The notes beneath the pieces are model-generated. The model was given only the letters and a program-made list of their open reading frames with translations, was not told the origin of the DNA and did not search any database. Position numbers and translations under genes: made by a program. DNA of 64,000 nt from contig JALFCW010000015.1 of NCBI GenBank assembly GCA_022771625.1, positions 1 through 64,000 of the forward strand. Reading direction: 5' to 3'. This DNA comes from Prevotella sp. (GTDB lineage: Bacteria > Bacteroidota > Bacteroidia > Bacteroidales > Bacteroidaceae). This document shows, piece after piece, positions 42,183 to 51,076 of the stretch. How positions within the stretch are numbered: the stretch's first letter is position 1; the number at the start of each line of letters is the position of its first letter.

Positions 42183-43196
42183 ATGGATTTAGTTCAAAAA
42201 ATCATTGAGCGCGCCAAGAGTAACAAGCAGCGCATCGTACTCCCCGAAGCCACCGAGGAACGTACGTTAAGAGCAGCAGACAGAGTTCTGGCTGACGATG
42301 TGGCCGACCTTATCCTCATCGGTAATCCCGAGGAGGTGCACAAATTGGCCAAGGAATGGGGATTGACCAATATTGACAAGGCAACGCTGATTGACCCAGA
42401 GAATAACCCCAAGGCTGAGGAATATGCCACCTTGCTTGCCGAACTGCGCAAGAAGAAGGGCATGACTATCGAGAAAGCCCGCGAGTTGGTAAAGAATCCT
42501 CTGTACCTGGGATGTATGATTATTAAGACCGAAGGTGCTGACGGACAGATCAGTGGTGCGCTGAGTACTACAGGCGACACATTGCGTCCTGCCCTGCAGA
42601 TTATCAAGTGTGCCCCTGGCATATCATGTGTGAGCGGTGCCATGCTGCTCATCACTGACAAGCCTCAGTATGGCGAGAATGGTATTATCGTGATGGGTGA
42701 TGTTGCCGTTACTCCTATGCCCGACGCAGCTCAGTTGGCACAGATTGCTGTATGTACAGCCCAGACAGCCAAGAGTGTTGCAGGATTTGAGGAGCCCAGA
42801 GTGGCCATGTTGAGTTTCTCGACCAAGGGAAGTGCGAGTCACGAGGTAGTGGATAAGGTGGTAGAAGCCACTCGCCTTGCCAAGGAACTTGACCCGTCAT
42901 TGAAGATTGACGGCGAGTTGCAGGCAGATGCTTCTCTTGTACCGGCAGTAGGTGAGAAGAAGGCTCCAGGAAGTAAGATTGCCGGCCATGCCAATGTATT
43001 GGTAGTGCCATGTCTTGAGGTAGGCAACATCTCCTATAAGTTGGTGGAGCGTCTTGGTGGCGCCACTGCTTTAGGTCCAATTCTCCAGGGTATAGCCCGT
43101 CCTGTCAACGACCTCTCCCGAGGCTGTTCAGTGGATGACATCTATAAGATGGTGGCAATCACAGCTTGCCAGGCAATGGATGCGAAGAAGAAGTAA
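42183..43196 (+). CDS. pta: Phosphate acetyltransferase
   Basis: A 337-residue enzyme of the short (EutD/Pta-domain-only) class, lacking the N-terminal regulatory domain of E. coli Pta. Typical stretches are RIVLPEATEERTLRAAD, SGALSTTGDTLRPALQII and a C-terminal GGATALGPILQGIARPVNDL. It interconverts acetyl-CoA and acetyl phosphate. With ackA 22 nt downstream it forms the acetate fermentation pathway that yields ATP in anaerobes. The start MDLVQKIIERAK is the normal one. Confidence 0.97.
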   Translation: MDLVQKIIERAKSNKQRIVLPEATEERTLRAADRVLADDVADLILIGNPEEVHKLAKEWGLTNIDKATLIDPENNPKAEEYATLLAELRKKKGMTIEKARELVKNPLYLGCMIIKTEGADGQISGALSTTGDTLRPALQIIKCAPGISCVSGAMLLITDKPQYGENGIIVMGDVAVTPMPDAAQLAQIAVCTAQTAKSVAGFEEPRVAMLSFSTKGSASHEVVDKVVEATRLAKELDPSLKIDGELQADASLVPAVGEKKAPGSKIAGHANVLVVPCLEVGNISYKLVERLGGATALGPILQGIARPVNDLSRGCSVDDIYKMVAITACQAMDAKKK

Positions 43197-43218
43197 GTAA
43201 ATTTCATTTAAAAAAGTC

Positions 43219-44412
43219 ATGAAGATTTTAGTGCTAAACTGTGGAAGCTCATCTATCAAGTATGCGCTCTACAACATGGACACCAAAGAGGTGATGACCT
43301 CTGGAGGTGCAGAGAGAGTAGGATTGGACGGTGCATTCGTCAAGGTTAAACTGGCTAACGGAGAGAAGAAGCAGATAATGCACGACATCCCCGAGCATAC
43401 AGAGGGTGTGAAGTTTATCTTCTCACTGCTCACCGACCCGGAAATTGGTGTCATCAAAGATCTCAAAGAGATTGATGCCGTAGGCCATCGTATGGTGCAC
43501 GGAGGCGAGAAGTTTAACAAGAGCGTTAAACTCACCGATGAGGTGTTGAAAGTATTTGAGGAGTGCAGCGACCTTGCACCCCTGCACAATCCCGCCAACC
43601 TCAAGGGAGTGAAGGCTGTTAGCGAACTGATGCCCGGTCTGCCACAGGTGGGAGTGTTCGACACTGCCTTCCATCAGACAATGCCCGACTATGCCTATAT
43701 GTATGCCGTGCCCTACGAACTGTATGAGAAATATGGCATCCGTCGCTACGGATTCCACGGTACAAGTCACAGATACGTGGCAAAGCGCGTATGCGACTTC
43801 CTTGGAGTAAAGCCCGAAGAGAAGAAGATCATCACCTGCCACATCGGTAATGGCGCTTCGATTGCAGCTGTTGACGGAGGCAAGTGTGTTGACACATCTA
43901 TGGGTCTCACCCCTCTTGAGGGAGTGATGATGGGTACACGTTCCGGTGACATCGACGGTGGTGCTGTTGCATTCCTGCAGAAGAAGCTCAATCTTGATGC
44001 CGACGGTATCTCCGACCTTCTGAACAAGAAGAGCGGTGTGCTTGGTATCACGGAATTGTCATCAGACATGCGTGAGGTGGAGGCAGCCTGCGAGAAAGGC
44101 GACCCGAAGGCTATACTGTCGATGAAGATGTACAACTACCGCATCAAGAAGTATATCGGTGCTTATGCAGCAGCGATGGGTGGTGTTGACATCATTGTAT
44201 TTACAGCAGGTGTTGGTGAAAACCAGTGGAGCACCCGTCAGGAGGCATGCGAAGGTCTGGAGTTCCTTGGTGTGAAGATCGACAAGGAATTGAACAAGGG
44301 TCTGCGTGGTGTTGAGAAGGTGATCTCTACAGCAGATTCCAAGGTGACTGTATGCATCATTCCTACCGACGAGGAACTGATGATTGCAACCGATACTATG
44401 GAATTACTGTAA
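43219..44412 (+). CDS. ackA: Acetate kinase
   Basis: A 397-residue ASKHA-fold kinase. Signatures: VLNCGSSSIKYALYNM (4-19), VGHRMVHGGEKF with the substrate-binding arginine, RRYGFHGTSHRYV and CHIGNGASIAAVDGGKCVDTS (split here by family as two blocks). It converts acetyl phosphate and ADP to acetate and ATP in the cytoplasm. Length is that of the family. The stop TAA is followed without any gap by the ATG of an outer-membrane protein gene. Confidence 0.97.
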   Translation: MKILVLNCGSSSIKYALYNMDTKEVMTSGGAERVGLDGAFVKVKLANGEKKQIMHDIPEHTEGVKFIFSLLTDPEIGVIKDLKEIDAVGHRMVHGGEKFNKSVKLTDEVLKVFEECSDLAPLHNPANLKGVKAVSELMPGLPQVGVFDTAFHQTMPDYAYMYAVPYELYEKYGIRRYGFHGTSHRYVAKRVCDFLGVKPEEKKIITCHIGNGASIAAVDGGKCVDTSMGLTPLEGVMMGTRSGDIDGGAVAFLQKKLNLDADGISDLLNKKSGVLGITELSSDMREVEAACEKGDPKAILSMKMYNYRIKKYIGAYAAAMGGVDIIVFTAGVGENQWSTRQEACEGLEFLGVKIDKELNKGLRGVEKVISTADSKVTVCIIPTDEELMIATDTMELL

Positions 44413-45612
44413 ATGAGATTATACAAAGGAATCATATTAAGATTAAAGGTCACGGCAGTGGTATTGTCACTTGCCGTGACTTCTTTCGCTCAAAGAGACT
44501 CGATTCTTTTTGAGGAGGAACATATCATAGACACAACAGAAGTAGGAAACCTTAAGATTAATGTTGATAATCTTAACTTCTTCAAAAACAACGAATACGA
44601 GAGTGAGATATCCAAAGGCTACACCCTACCGGGATTTTGGGTAAAACCATCAGTGAGCTACCAACCACTCAAGAACCTGAGGGTGGATGTGGGAGCCTAT
44701 ATGATACACTATTGGGGTGCTACAAAATATCCCAATTTCAACTATAGCGACATGCCGGAGTGGCATGGAGACCAATACCAAAAAGGATTTCACATACTGC
44801 CCTTTTTTAGAGTACAGATTGACCCGACAAAGCGTCTGAGTCTGATTCTCGGTACTCTATATGGGCACAACAATCATAATCTCATCGCACCACTCTACAA
44901 CTACGAGATGGGACTGTCGGGAGACCCCGAAACAGGTTTTCAGGTGATTTGGGACGCTCCACGTCTTAAGTTAGACTCATGGATAAACTGGGAGAGTTTC
45001 ATATATCGCAACGACACCCATCAGGAGAGTTTTTCGTTTGGAACATCCCTCCGCCTGCTTGCCAACAGCAGTGACTCGCGTCTGCATGTTTATTTCCCAG
45101 TGCAGACAATATTCCAGCACAGAGGAGGAGAAATCAACACCGAGGCAGAAGAGCGCCAGGTGAAGACATGGATGAATGCGGCAGGAGGAGTGGGTGTGAC
45201 CCTGAACACGCTCAACAGTATTGTGCCATGGATAAACCTTGAGGCATGTGGCGTGTATTACAAACAAGTGGCGGGAGACATGCTGCCATTTGACAAGGGA
45301 TACGGACTATTGGGAACAGCCTCGATGCGCCTGTGGAAATTTGACATCAGCGGAGGATACTGGTGGTGCAAGGACTTTATCAGTATTCTAGGCAATCCGC
45401 TTTATGGGGCAATGGGAATAGAAGACAAATCCTATCTGCTCGACAAGCCGAAGATGATAACAGCCCACATGGGGTATTCACAAGACCTCGGTAAGGGGTT
45501 TGCATGGGGTATTCATGGGGATGTATTCAATAATATAAAAGAAAACGCCGTGAGCTGGGCCCTCGGCGTTTATATGAGAATAAATTTCAATTTCTTGTTG
45601 AAGAAATTTTAG
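44413..45612 (+). CDS. Predicted outer-membrane beta-barrel protein, unknown function
   Basis: A 399-residue exported protein. A signal peptide (1-26; hydrophobic core VTAVVLSLAV, cleavage after SFA) precedes a beta-rich sequence of alternating aromatic strands (LRVDVGAYMIHYWG, FHILPFFRVQIDP, FGTSLRLLANS, WALGVYMRINFNF), ending in a terminal phenylalanine as outer-membrane barrels do. About 12-14 strands can be guessed. No named family is recognised. The gene starts immediately after the ackA stop, so it is in the pta-ackA operon. Its 3' end overlaps the convergent yqeY-like gene by 4 nt. Confidence 0.7.
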   Translation: MRLYKGIILRLKVTAVVLSLAVTSFAQRDSILFEEEHIIDTTEVGNLKINVDNLNFFKNNEYESEISKGYTLPGFWVKPSVSYQPLKNLRVDVGAYMIHYWGATKYPNFNYSDMPEWHGDQYQKGFHILPFFRVQIDPTKRLSLILGTLYGHNNHNLIAPLYNYEMGLSGDPETGFQVIWDAPRLKLDSWINWESFIYRNDTHQESFSFGTSLRLLANSSDSRLHVYFPVQTIFQHRGGEINTEAEERQVKTWMNAAGGVGVTLNTLNSIVPWINLEACGVYYKQVAGDMLPFDKGYGLLGTASMRLWKFDISGGYWWCKDFISILGNPLYGAMGIEDKSYLLDKPKMITAHMGYSQDLGKGFAWGIHGDVFNNIKENAVSWALGVYMRINFNFLLKKF

Positions 45613-46058
45613 GCAAGGAGTTTCTTCACAATATCAGAGATGGCCTTTCCATCAGCCTTGCCTGCAAGTTGCTTGCTGGCAACACCCATCACCTTACCCA
45701 TCTCCTTGATGCTCGAAGCACCAGTCTGGGCAATGATCTCCTTTACTGCAGCCTCAATCTCCTCAGCCGACAAAGCCTTAGGCAGATAACTTTCAATCAC
45801 CTTCACCTGTGCCATCTCAGCCTCTGCGAGGTCGGGACGATTCTGTTGTGTATATAAATCAGCAGAATCATGTCCTTGCTTTGCCAGTTTCTGCAGTATC
45901 TTGAGTGCTGCAGCATCATCGAGAGTGTCGTTAGCTCCCGGTGCTGTCTTTGCTTCGATAAACACTTTCTTAATATTGCGCAATGCCTCCAGGGTGACCT
46001 TGTCCTTAGCCTTCATTGCCGCAACGATGTCCTTACTAACTTTTTCAAATAGTTCCAT
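45609..46058 (-). CDS. GatB/YqeY domain-containing protein
   Basis: A 149-residue helical protein of the YqeY family, related to the tail domain of the GatB amidotransferase subunit. Typical stretches are DIVAAMKAKDKVTLEALRNIKK (first helix pair, split), IESYLPKALSAEEIEAAV and GKVMGVASKQLAGKADGKAI. The function of stand-alone YqeY proteins is unknown; a tRNA-related role is suspected from the fold. It is last of the dcw cluster, 5 nt after ftsZ. Confidence 0.93.
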   Translation of the reverse strand: MELFEKVSKDIVAAMKAKDKVTLEALRNIKKVFIEAKTAPGANDTLDDAAALKILQKLAKQGHDSADLYTQQNRPDLAEAEMAQVKVIESYLPKALSAEEIEAAVKEIIAQTGASSIKEMGKVMGVASKQLAGKADGKAISDIVKKLLA

Positions 46059-46063
46059 AATAA

Positions 46064-47395
46064 TTATGCGAATTTAATTGTTCCTTGTATATCCTCGTCC
46101 TGCTTGTCGTCAGTTGAGGTTTCCTCAGTCTTCTCCACACCCACACTCTGGTTGTGGATACTCTCGAGAATCTCCTTCGTACGCTTGTAGGTAGGCGATG
46201 TCTCCACCTTGGCAATAACATTGTCGTTGTCGAGATCCTCGGCATGGAAGAGATAGATGTGTGCAGGACGCTTATACTTGAGGTTGTTGCCCTCATTGCC
46301 ATAGTAGCGCTGGCGACGTTCCTGACGCTCAGCCTCTTTCTCCTGCTCCTCGGCAATACGCTTAGCCTCTTCCTGAGTATGGCGACGGGCATGTCCATGC
46401 ATGATGTCGATATTCTCGATACCAAAACCAGTGGCAAGGATAGTGACCTTGACCTTCTTGCCAAGCTCCGGGTCAGTGGCGAGTCCCCACTTGATTTCGA
46501 AGTCACCAAACTTAGCCATAAAGTCGTTGACGTCGTTCATCTCTTCCATCATCAAACTGTCCTTGCCATCCTTCTGTCCGCAGAAGGAGATAGAGAGCAG
46601 AATCTTTTTGGAATTGAACACGTCGTTGTCGTTGAGCAGCGGAGAGTTGAGAGCATCGTCGATAGCCTTCTTCACGCGTCCCTCACCTTCACCGTATCCT
46701 GTTGACATAATCGCCACGCCACCATCCTTGAGCACAGTCTTTACGTCGTTGAAGTCGAGGTTGATAAGACCATGAACAGTGATAATCTCGGCGATACTCT
46801 TAGCCGCTACACTCAATGTGTCGTCGGCCTTGCCAAAGGCATCGAGAACGGTGAGATTAGGATATATCTCGCGCAAACGCTCATTGTTGATGACAAGCAA
46901 GGCGTCAACATGCTTAGACATCTCCTCAACGCCATCAAGAGCCTGGTCGATCTTGCGGTCGCCCTCGAATCGGAAAGGAATAGTTACAATTCCCACCGTA
47001 AGAATGCCCATCTCCTTTGACACACGGGCAATGACAGGAGCAGCACCAGTGCCAGTGCCACCACCCATACCAGCTGTGATGAAAGTCATTCTCGTACCGT
47101 CATCAAGCATATTTTTGATATCGTCAATACTCTCTTCAGCAGCCTGACGAGCCTTTTCCGGTTTATTTCCCGCTCCAAGTCCTTCCTTGCCTAATTGCAG
47201 ATGCACAGGCACAGGAGAATCGTTGAGAGCCTGATTATCGGTGTTGCACAACACGAAGGACACATCGTGAATGCCCTCGCGATACATGTGGTTGACAGCA
47301 TTGCCACCGCCACCTCCTACACCAATGACCTTGATTATACTATGCTCCTTTTCAGGAAGTCCAAAGTCAACAATTGGAATATTATTGTCTGCCAT
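46064..47395 (-). CDS. ftsZ: Cell division protein FtsZ
   Basis: A 443-residue tubulin-like GTPase. The GTP-binding signature GGGTGTGAAP (111-120), the T3/T4 loops (GVGGGGGNAVNHM at 26-38) and the T7 catalytic loop NLDFNDVKTVL are intact. It polymerises into the Z-ring at midcell. After the globular domain (to about 325) comes a Bacteroidetes-type charged linker rich in arginine and glutamate (EEAKRIAEEQEKEAERQERR) and a tail ending QGTIKFA, unlike the E. coli FtsA/ZipA-binding peptide. It is 12 nt downstream of ftsA. Confidence 0.98.
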   Translation of the reverse strand: MADNNIPIVDFGLPEKEHSIIKVIGVGGGGGNAVNHMYREGIHDVSFVLCNTDNQALNDSPVPVHLQLGKEGLGAGNKPEKARQAAEESIDDIKNMLDDGTRMTFITAGMGGGTGTGAAPVIARVSKEMGILTVGIVTIPFRFEGDRKIDQALDGVEEMSKHVDALLVINNERLREIYPNLTVLDAFGKADDTLSVAAKSIAEIITVHGLINLDFNDVKTVLKDGGVAIMSTGYGEGEGRVKKAIDDALNSPLLNDNDVFNSKKILLSISFCGQKDGKDSLMMEEMNDVNDFMAKFGDFEIKWGLATDPELGKKVKVTILATGFGIENIDIMHGHARRHTQEEAKRIAEEQEKEAERQERRQRYYGNEGNNLKYKRPAHIYLFHAEDLDNDNVIAKVETSPTYKRTKEILESIHNQSVGVEKTEETSTDDKQDEDIQGTIKFA

Positions 47396-47407
47396 ATCTT
47401 TATTTTT

Positions 47408-48865
47408 TTATTCTTCTTCTGTAAGTATCTTACTCATTTTCTTAAACCACTTCAAACCCTTGTTGAGCGGACTGTTCTCTTTTCTCTCTTGAGCCAAGCG
47501 GCGTGCTTCCTCCTCCTGGCGCTCATGCTCCTGGCGTTCCTCCTCCTCTTTCTTGCGTCGAGCCTCCTCTTCCTTGCGTCTTAGTTCCTCTTCCTGCTGG
47601 CGCTTCTCGGCCTCGGTAGGAACAACACCTTGCTTGCGTGGCATGTCGGTACGACCTAATGTGGCAGCAATATTATCCTCCTGACGCTGAGCGAAGAGAT
47701 TGTTGGGATCCACCTCGCCACCGGCACAATTGCGGTCGCCCTTGATAAGAAGACCGAGGATGGTGTTCATCATACCATTCTTGGCATTGATGTCGGCATT
47801 AGACGACGTAACAGTATGAGTGACAAACTTCGCAATACGAATCTTGTCGATATGAGTGTGATTGGTGAACGCCTTGTCGATATTCTTCAAGTTGGAACCA
47901 CCACCGGTGAGAATTATTCCACCGAGCAATTTGTCACTGTATTCAGCAGGCACCTGATACCATACATTAGCAATGATTTCCTCCAAACGGCTTTCGACAA
48001 TCTCGATAAACTTGCGCAGATCGACATTTCTGTCGCTATCAATAGGCAATTGAAGATTATTGTCGATATCCGCATTTTCAGTATATGCCGATGCATACTT
48101 CAGCTTCATCTTTTCGGCGTCGGCCTCCTCCATCTGCAGCGAGGCGATATCCTTGGTGATATTATTGCTACCAAGAGGGATGACAGCCAGATGGCGCAAG
48201 ATATTCTTGCTATATACCGACACGGTAGTTGTATCGGCACCCAAATCAACCAATGCGCATCCCGAGCGCTTCTCAGCCTCGGTGAGGACACTATCGGCGA
48301 GGGCTATGGGAGAGATATACATCTCAGCAACATTAACATTGATAGTTTCGAAGCACTTGTTGAGATTCTTATAGAATGTATTTCTCTGAAGGATATTCAG
48401 GAAATTGCCCTCGATATGAGAACACTGAATTCCTACGGGGTCTGTCTGATATTGAGAGTCAACCTTGTATTCCTGCTGGGCAACATCAAGAATCTCCTGG
48501 TCGGAATATTTCATCGCACTGTTTGCATCCATCAAGTCGATTACCATCTCCTGGGTAACCTTTGTAGCAAGAGGCAATTCCTTGGCGATTACATTTCTCA
48601 CACTGCGTATGGACTGACCACCCACGCCCACATACACCTGAGTGATTTCGGTCTTGAGTTGGTTGGTCAATTTCTTTATTATGCTTGATATGCACAGAGC
48701 AGTCTTGTCAATGTTATATACTACGCCCTTTCGGATAAACGAGGACGATTCCTCCTTGACAACAGCCAATACACTTATGCTACCGTCCAGGTTCTTGCGA
48801 CCGGCGATACCTGTCACCTTGGATGAACCAAGTTCAATTGCTACGATAAAATCCTTTGCTGCCAT
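47408..48865 (-). CDS. ftsA: Cell division protein FtsA with long charged insert before the membrane anchor
   Basis: A 485-residue actin-like protein. It opens FIVAIELGSSKVTGIAG (phosphate 1 site) and later has ALVDLGADTTTVSVY and LTGGGSNLKN. SHS2-type 1C region is present. Residues about 417-463 are a run of glutamate, arginine and lysine predicted to form a helix or coiled coil; it is followed by an amphipathic segment LNKGLKWFKKMSKIL (467-481), the expected membrane-targeting helix. E. coli FtsA is 420 residues, so the insert accounts for the added length. It tethers FtsZ to the membrane. Start overlaps the ftsQ stop by 1 nt. Confidence 0.97.
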   Translation of the reverse strand: MAAKDFIVAIELGSSKVTGIAGRKNLDGSISVLAVVKEESSSFIRKGVVYNIDKTALCISSIIKKLTNQLKTEITQVYVGVGGQSIRSVRNVIAKELPLATKVTQEMVIDLMDANSAMKYSDQEILDVAQQEYKVDSQYQTDPVGIQCSHIEGNFLNILQRNTFYKNLNKCFETINVNVAEMYISPIALADSVLTEAEKRSGCALVDLGADTTTVSVYSKNILRHLAVIPLGSNNITKDIASLQMEEADAEKMKLKYASAYTENADIDNNLQLPIDSDRNVDLRKFIEIVESRLEEIIANVWYQVPAEYSDKLLGGIILTGGGSNLKNIDKAFTNHTHIDKIRIAKFVTHTVTSSNADINAKNGMMNTILGLLIKGDRNCAGGEVDPNNLFAQRQEDNIAATLGRTDMPRKQGVVPTEAEKRQQEEELRRKEEEARRKKEEEERQEHERQEEEARRLAQERKENSPLNKGLKWFKKMSKILTEEE

Positions 48866-49635
48866 TATATATTATTATTTTGTTTCTTTTTGCAAATTAT
48901 CTGATTCTCAAATGCGAGATTTATATATGAGTATTTATTCCATCCTGCCTTGGACAGGCCATAGCGATAGAATTTTTCGAGTCGTGCCAACTTTTCTTTC
49001 AGTCCGTTGGGATAGCCTATATAGATAATATGTTCGCCTACGCGCGGGACGAGTTCCACCGTTCCGTCGGCAAGCACATTCACCTGTACTATCTGATTGC
49101 GCCAAAACTTATCGTTGACAATGGTGTTCCCCAGTTTTGTGAGCACCTTGCATGCATAATTGCGGTTTACCTTGCCCGTGGCTATCATAATCTCCGAGCA
49201 ATATTTGGTATTCGGCATCACTCCGCCATGGTTATCCACATAATAGTCATCACCATTGTCGGCCTTTACTCTCATCACCGGTGTGCGCTGGGTGAGTTGT
49301 ATGCACACCTGTCCACTCTGAGTCTTATAGCACTGGGCGTCGTTGACAAAGGGACTGCTCTTTAGCACATCCTCTATCTGTCGTGCATCGATTGTTTCCA
49401 AAGGTTGTGCCAGGGGATACAACTTAGCCCTCTGCAAGATCAACTTAATCTCGTTGGCATTGAGGAAGCCGTCAACAACGGCGTCCTTTATGTCGATTTT
49501 CACCTGACTGCACACCTGTTTGTCGCCATCAACCGGTTGATTGAACGAGGTGATGGAGAAGAACAGATATACCGCCAAGAGAAAGTTGACTACCATGAGA
49601 AGCGTCTTCTTCCAGTTGTAAATCCAGTGCTTCAT
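48865..49635 (-). CDS. ftsQ: Cell division protein FtsQ
   Basis: A 256-residue bitopic protein starting at MKHWIYNWKKTLL (a TTG codon four residues upstream would extend it into the murC stop region). One membrane helix (about 11-30) is followed by a periplasmic POTRA-like part and a beta domain; FVNDAQCYKTQSGQVCIQLTQRTP fits the FtsQ region 'p.v..a.v.r..p..l.i.v.er.P' when split. It joins the FtsQLB divisome subcomplex. Sequence conservation is low, and the call rests on topology and on position between murC and ftsA. Confidence 0.88.
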   Translation of the reverse strand: MKHWIYNWKKTLLMVVNFLLAVYLFFSITSFNQPVDGDKQVCSQVKIDIKDAVVDGFLNANEIKLILQRAKLYPLAQPLETIDARQIEDVLKSSPFVNDAQCYKTQSGQVCIQLTQRTPVMRVKADNGDDYYVDNHGGVMPNTKYCSEIMIATGKVNRNYACKVLTKLGNTIVNDKFWRNQIVQVNVLADGTVELVPRVGEHIIYIGYPNGLKEKLARLEKFYRYGLSKAGWNKYSYINLAFENQIICKKKQNNNI

Positions 49636-49643
49636 ATTAATTA

Positions 49644-51020
49644 TCAAATTTTCTTTTCAAGTTCCTTTGCTATCTCAGGCACCATATTGTCGAGATCGCC
49701 TGCGCCAAGAACCACCAGTACATCGAAGTCGTGGGTCTTCACATATTCGAGCACGTCTTCCTTGTGTATCATCTCTTTCTCCACCCCATCCTTGAGATTG
49801 TCGTAGATGAGTTTGGAGGTAACCCCGGGAATCGGTTCCTCGCGAGCGGGATATATATCACATAGCACCACCTTGTCGAGAAGGCTCAGGCTGTCGGCAA
49901 AATCCTTGTAGAAATCCCTTGTGCGAGTATAGAGATGGGGTTGGAACAGGGCCGTAATCTTACGATTGCTATATAGTTCGCGAATACTCTTCGCACTCTG
50001 ATATATCTCTTGCGGATGATGTGCATAGTCGCTGAGGAACACCAGTTTGTCGCTCTTTATCTTGAAGTCGAAACGGCGATCCACACCTCCATATGTCTTC
50101 ATTCCATACTTCAGTTCATCGGCATTACAGCCGTTGAGTTGTGCCATTGCCATTGCTGCAATACCATTATCGATATTGATGGGCACAGGCTGTCCGAGTT
50201 CCACATCCTTCACATTCTCTATTGGCGATACGAAGTCGAAGGTGATGCCACCGTTGGCAATACGGATATTCGAGGCATGGAAGTCGCCACTGTCCCTACT
50301 GTAGGTATATCGTCTCACTCCCGCCTGCAATTGGTCTTTCATCTCCAATCCCTCGTGAATGATGAGAGCCCCACCAGGTTGAATCAATGAGGAATAATGG
50401 CGGAAACTTTCGAGATAAGCCTCTTTTGTGCCATATATATCCAGGTGGTCGGGGTCGGTGGCAGTGATTACCGACATCCACGGTGAAAGCCAATGGAACG
50501 AGCGGTCGAATTCATCAGCCTCAATAACCACATAGTCGCTATCGCTCAGGATATAGTTTGTGCCATAGTTTTTGGATATACCGCCAAGGAACGCATTGCA
50601 GTCGAGATGGCTCTGATGCATGATATGTGCACACATTGTCGAGGTAGTTGTCTTACCGTGAGTACCGGCGAAGCACAATCCCTTGTGCGCCTTTGTCAAT
50701 GTACCGAGCACCTGTGCGCGCTTCTGTATCTCAAAGCCGCCCTCACGGAAATACTGCAGTTCCTTATGCTCGTTAGGGATTGCAGGTGTATATATGACAA
50801 GACACGACCTGTTGTCGCGACAAGCCTGCGGTATCTCTTCTACATTCTCTTCGTAATGTATCAGGGCACCCTCTTTTTCCAATTGCTTCGTGAGTTGTGA
50901 TGGGGTCTTGTCATAACCGCCAACCACTATGCCCTTATTTATGAAATAACGGGCTATGGCGCTCATTCCAATACCTCCCACACCTACGAAATATACTGCT
51001 TTTATATCTTTTAATTCCAT
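49644..51020 (-). CDS. murC: UDP-N-acetylmuramate--L-alanine ligase
   Basis: A 458-residue Mur ligase. The N-terminal UDP-binding domain opens YFVGVGGIGMSAIARYF (10-26), the central ATPase has AGTHGKTTTSTM, and later VLLSDYAHHP-type FLSDYAHHPQEI and the C-terminal GAGDLDNMVPEI are present. It adds L-alanine to UDP-MurNAc in the cytoplasm. It lies 42 nt downstream of murG, a gap filled by an 8-nt tandem repeat, and 8 nt upstream of ftsQ. Confidence 0.97.
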   Translation of the reverse strand: MELKDIKAVYFVGVGGIGMSAIARYFINKGIVVGGYDKTPSQLTKQLEKEGALIHYEENVEEIPQACRDNRSCLVIYTPAIPNEHKELQYFREGGFEIQKRAQVLGTLTKAHKGLCFAGTHGKTTTSTMCAHIMHQSHLDCNAFLGGISKNYGTNYILSDSDYVVIEADEFDRSFHWLSPWMSVITATDPDHLDIYGTKEAYLESFRHYSSLIQPGGALIIHEGLEMKDQLQAGVRRYTYSRDSGDFHASNIRIANGGITFDFVSPIENVKDVELGQPVPINIDNGIAAMAMAQLNGCNADELKYGMKTYGGVDRRFDFKIKSDKLVFLSDYAHHPQEIYQSAKSIRELYSNRKITALFQPHLYTRTRDFYKDFADSLSLLDKVVLCDIYPAREEPIPGVTSKLIYDNLKDGVEKEMIHKEDVLEYVKTHDFDVLVVLGAGDLDNMVPEIAKELEKKI

Positions 51021-51036
51021 TTTTCTCTAAAGAATT

Positions 51037-51076
51037 TTTCAATCTTTCAATCTTTCAATTTTTCAATCTTTCAATC
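51037..51076. repeat. Five-copy 8-nt tandem repeat TTTCAATC across the murG stop codon
   Basis: Units at 51037, 51045, 51053 (TTTCAATT), 51061 and 51069. The murG stop (51063-51065, minus) lies inside the fourth unit, so the last residues of MurG are repeat-encoded. Confidence 0.9.

Noticed and set aside
47816..48688. 290-codon open frame antisense to ftsA
   Set aside because: FtsA motifs on the minus strand are intact and the antisense frame lacks features of a protein.
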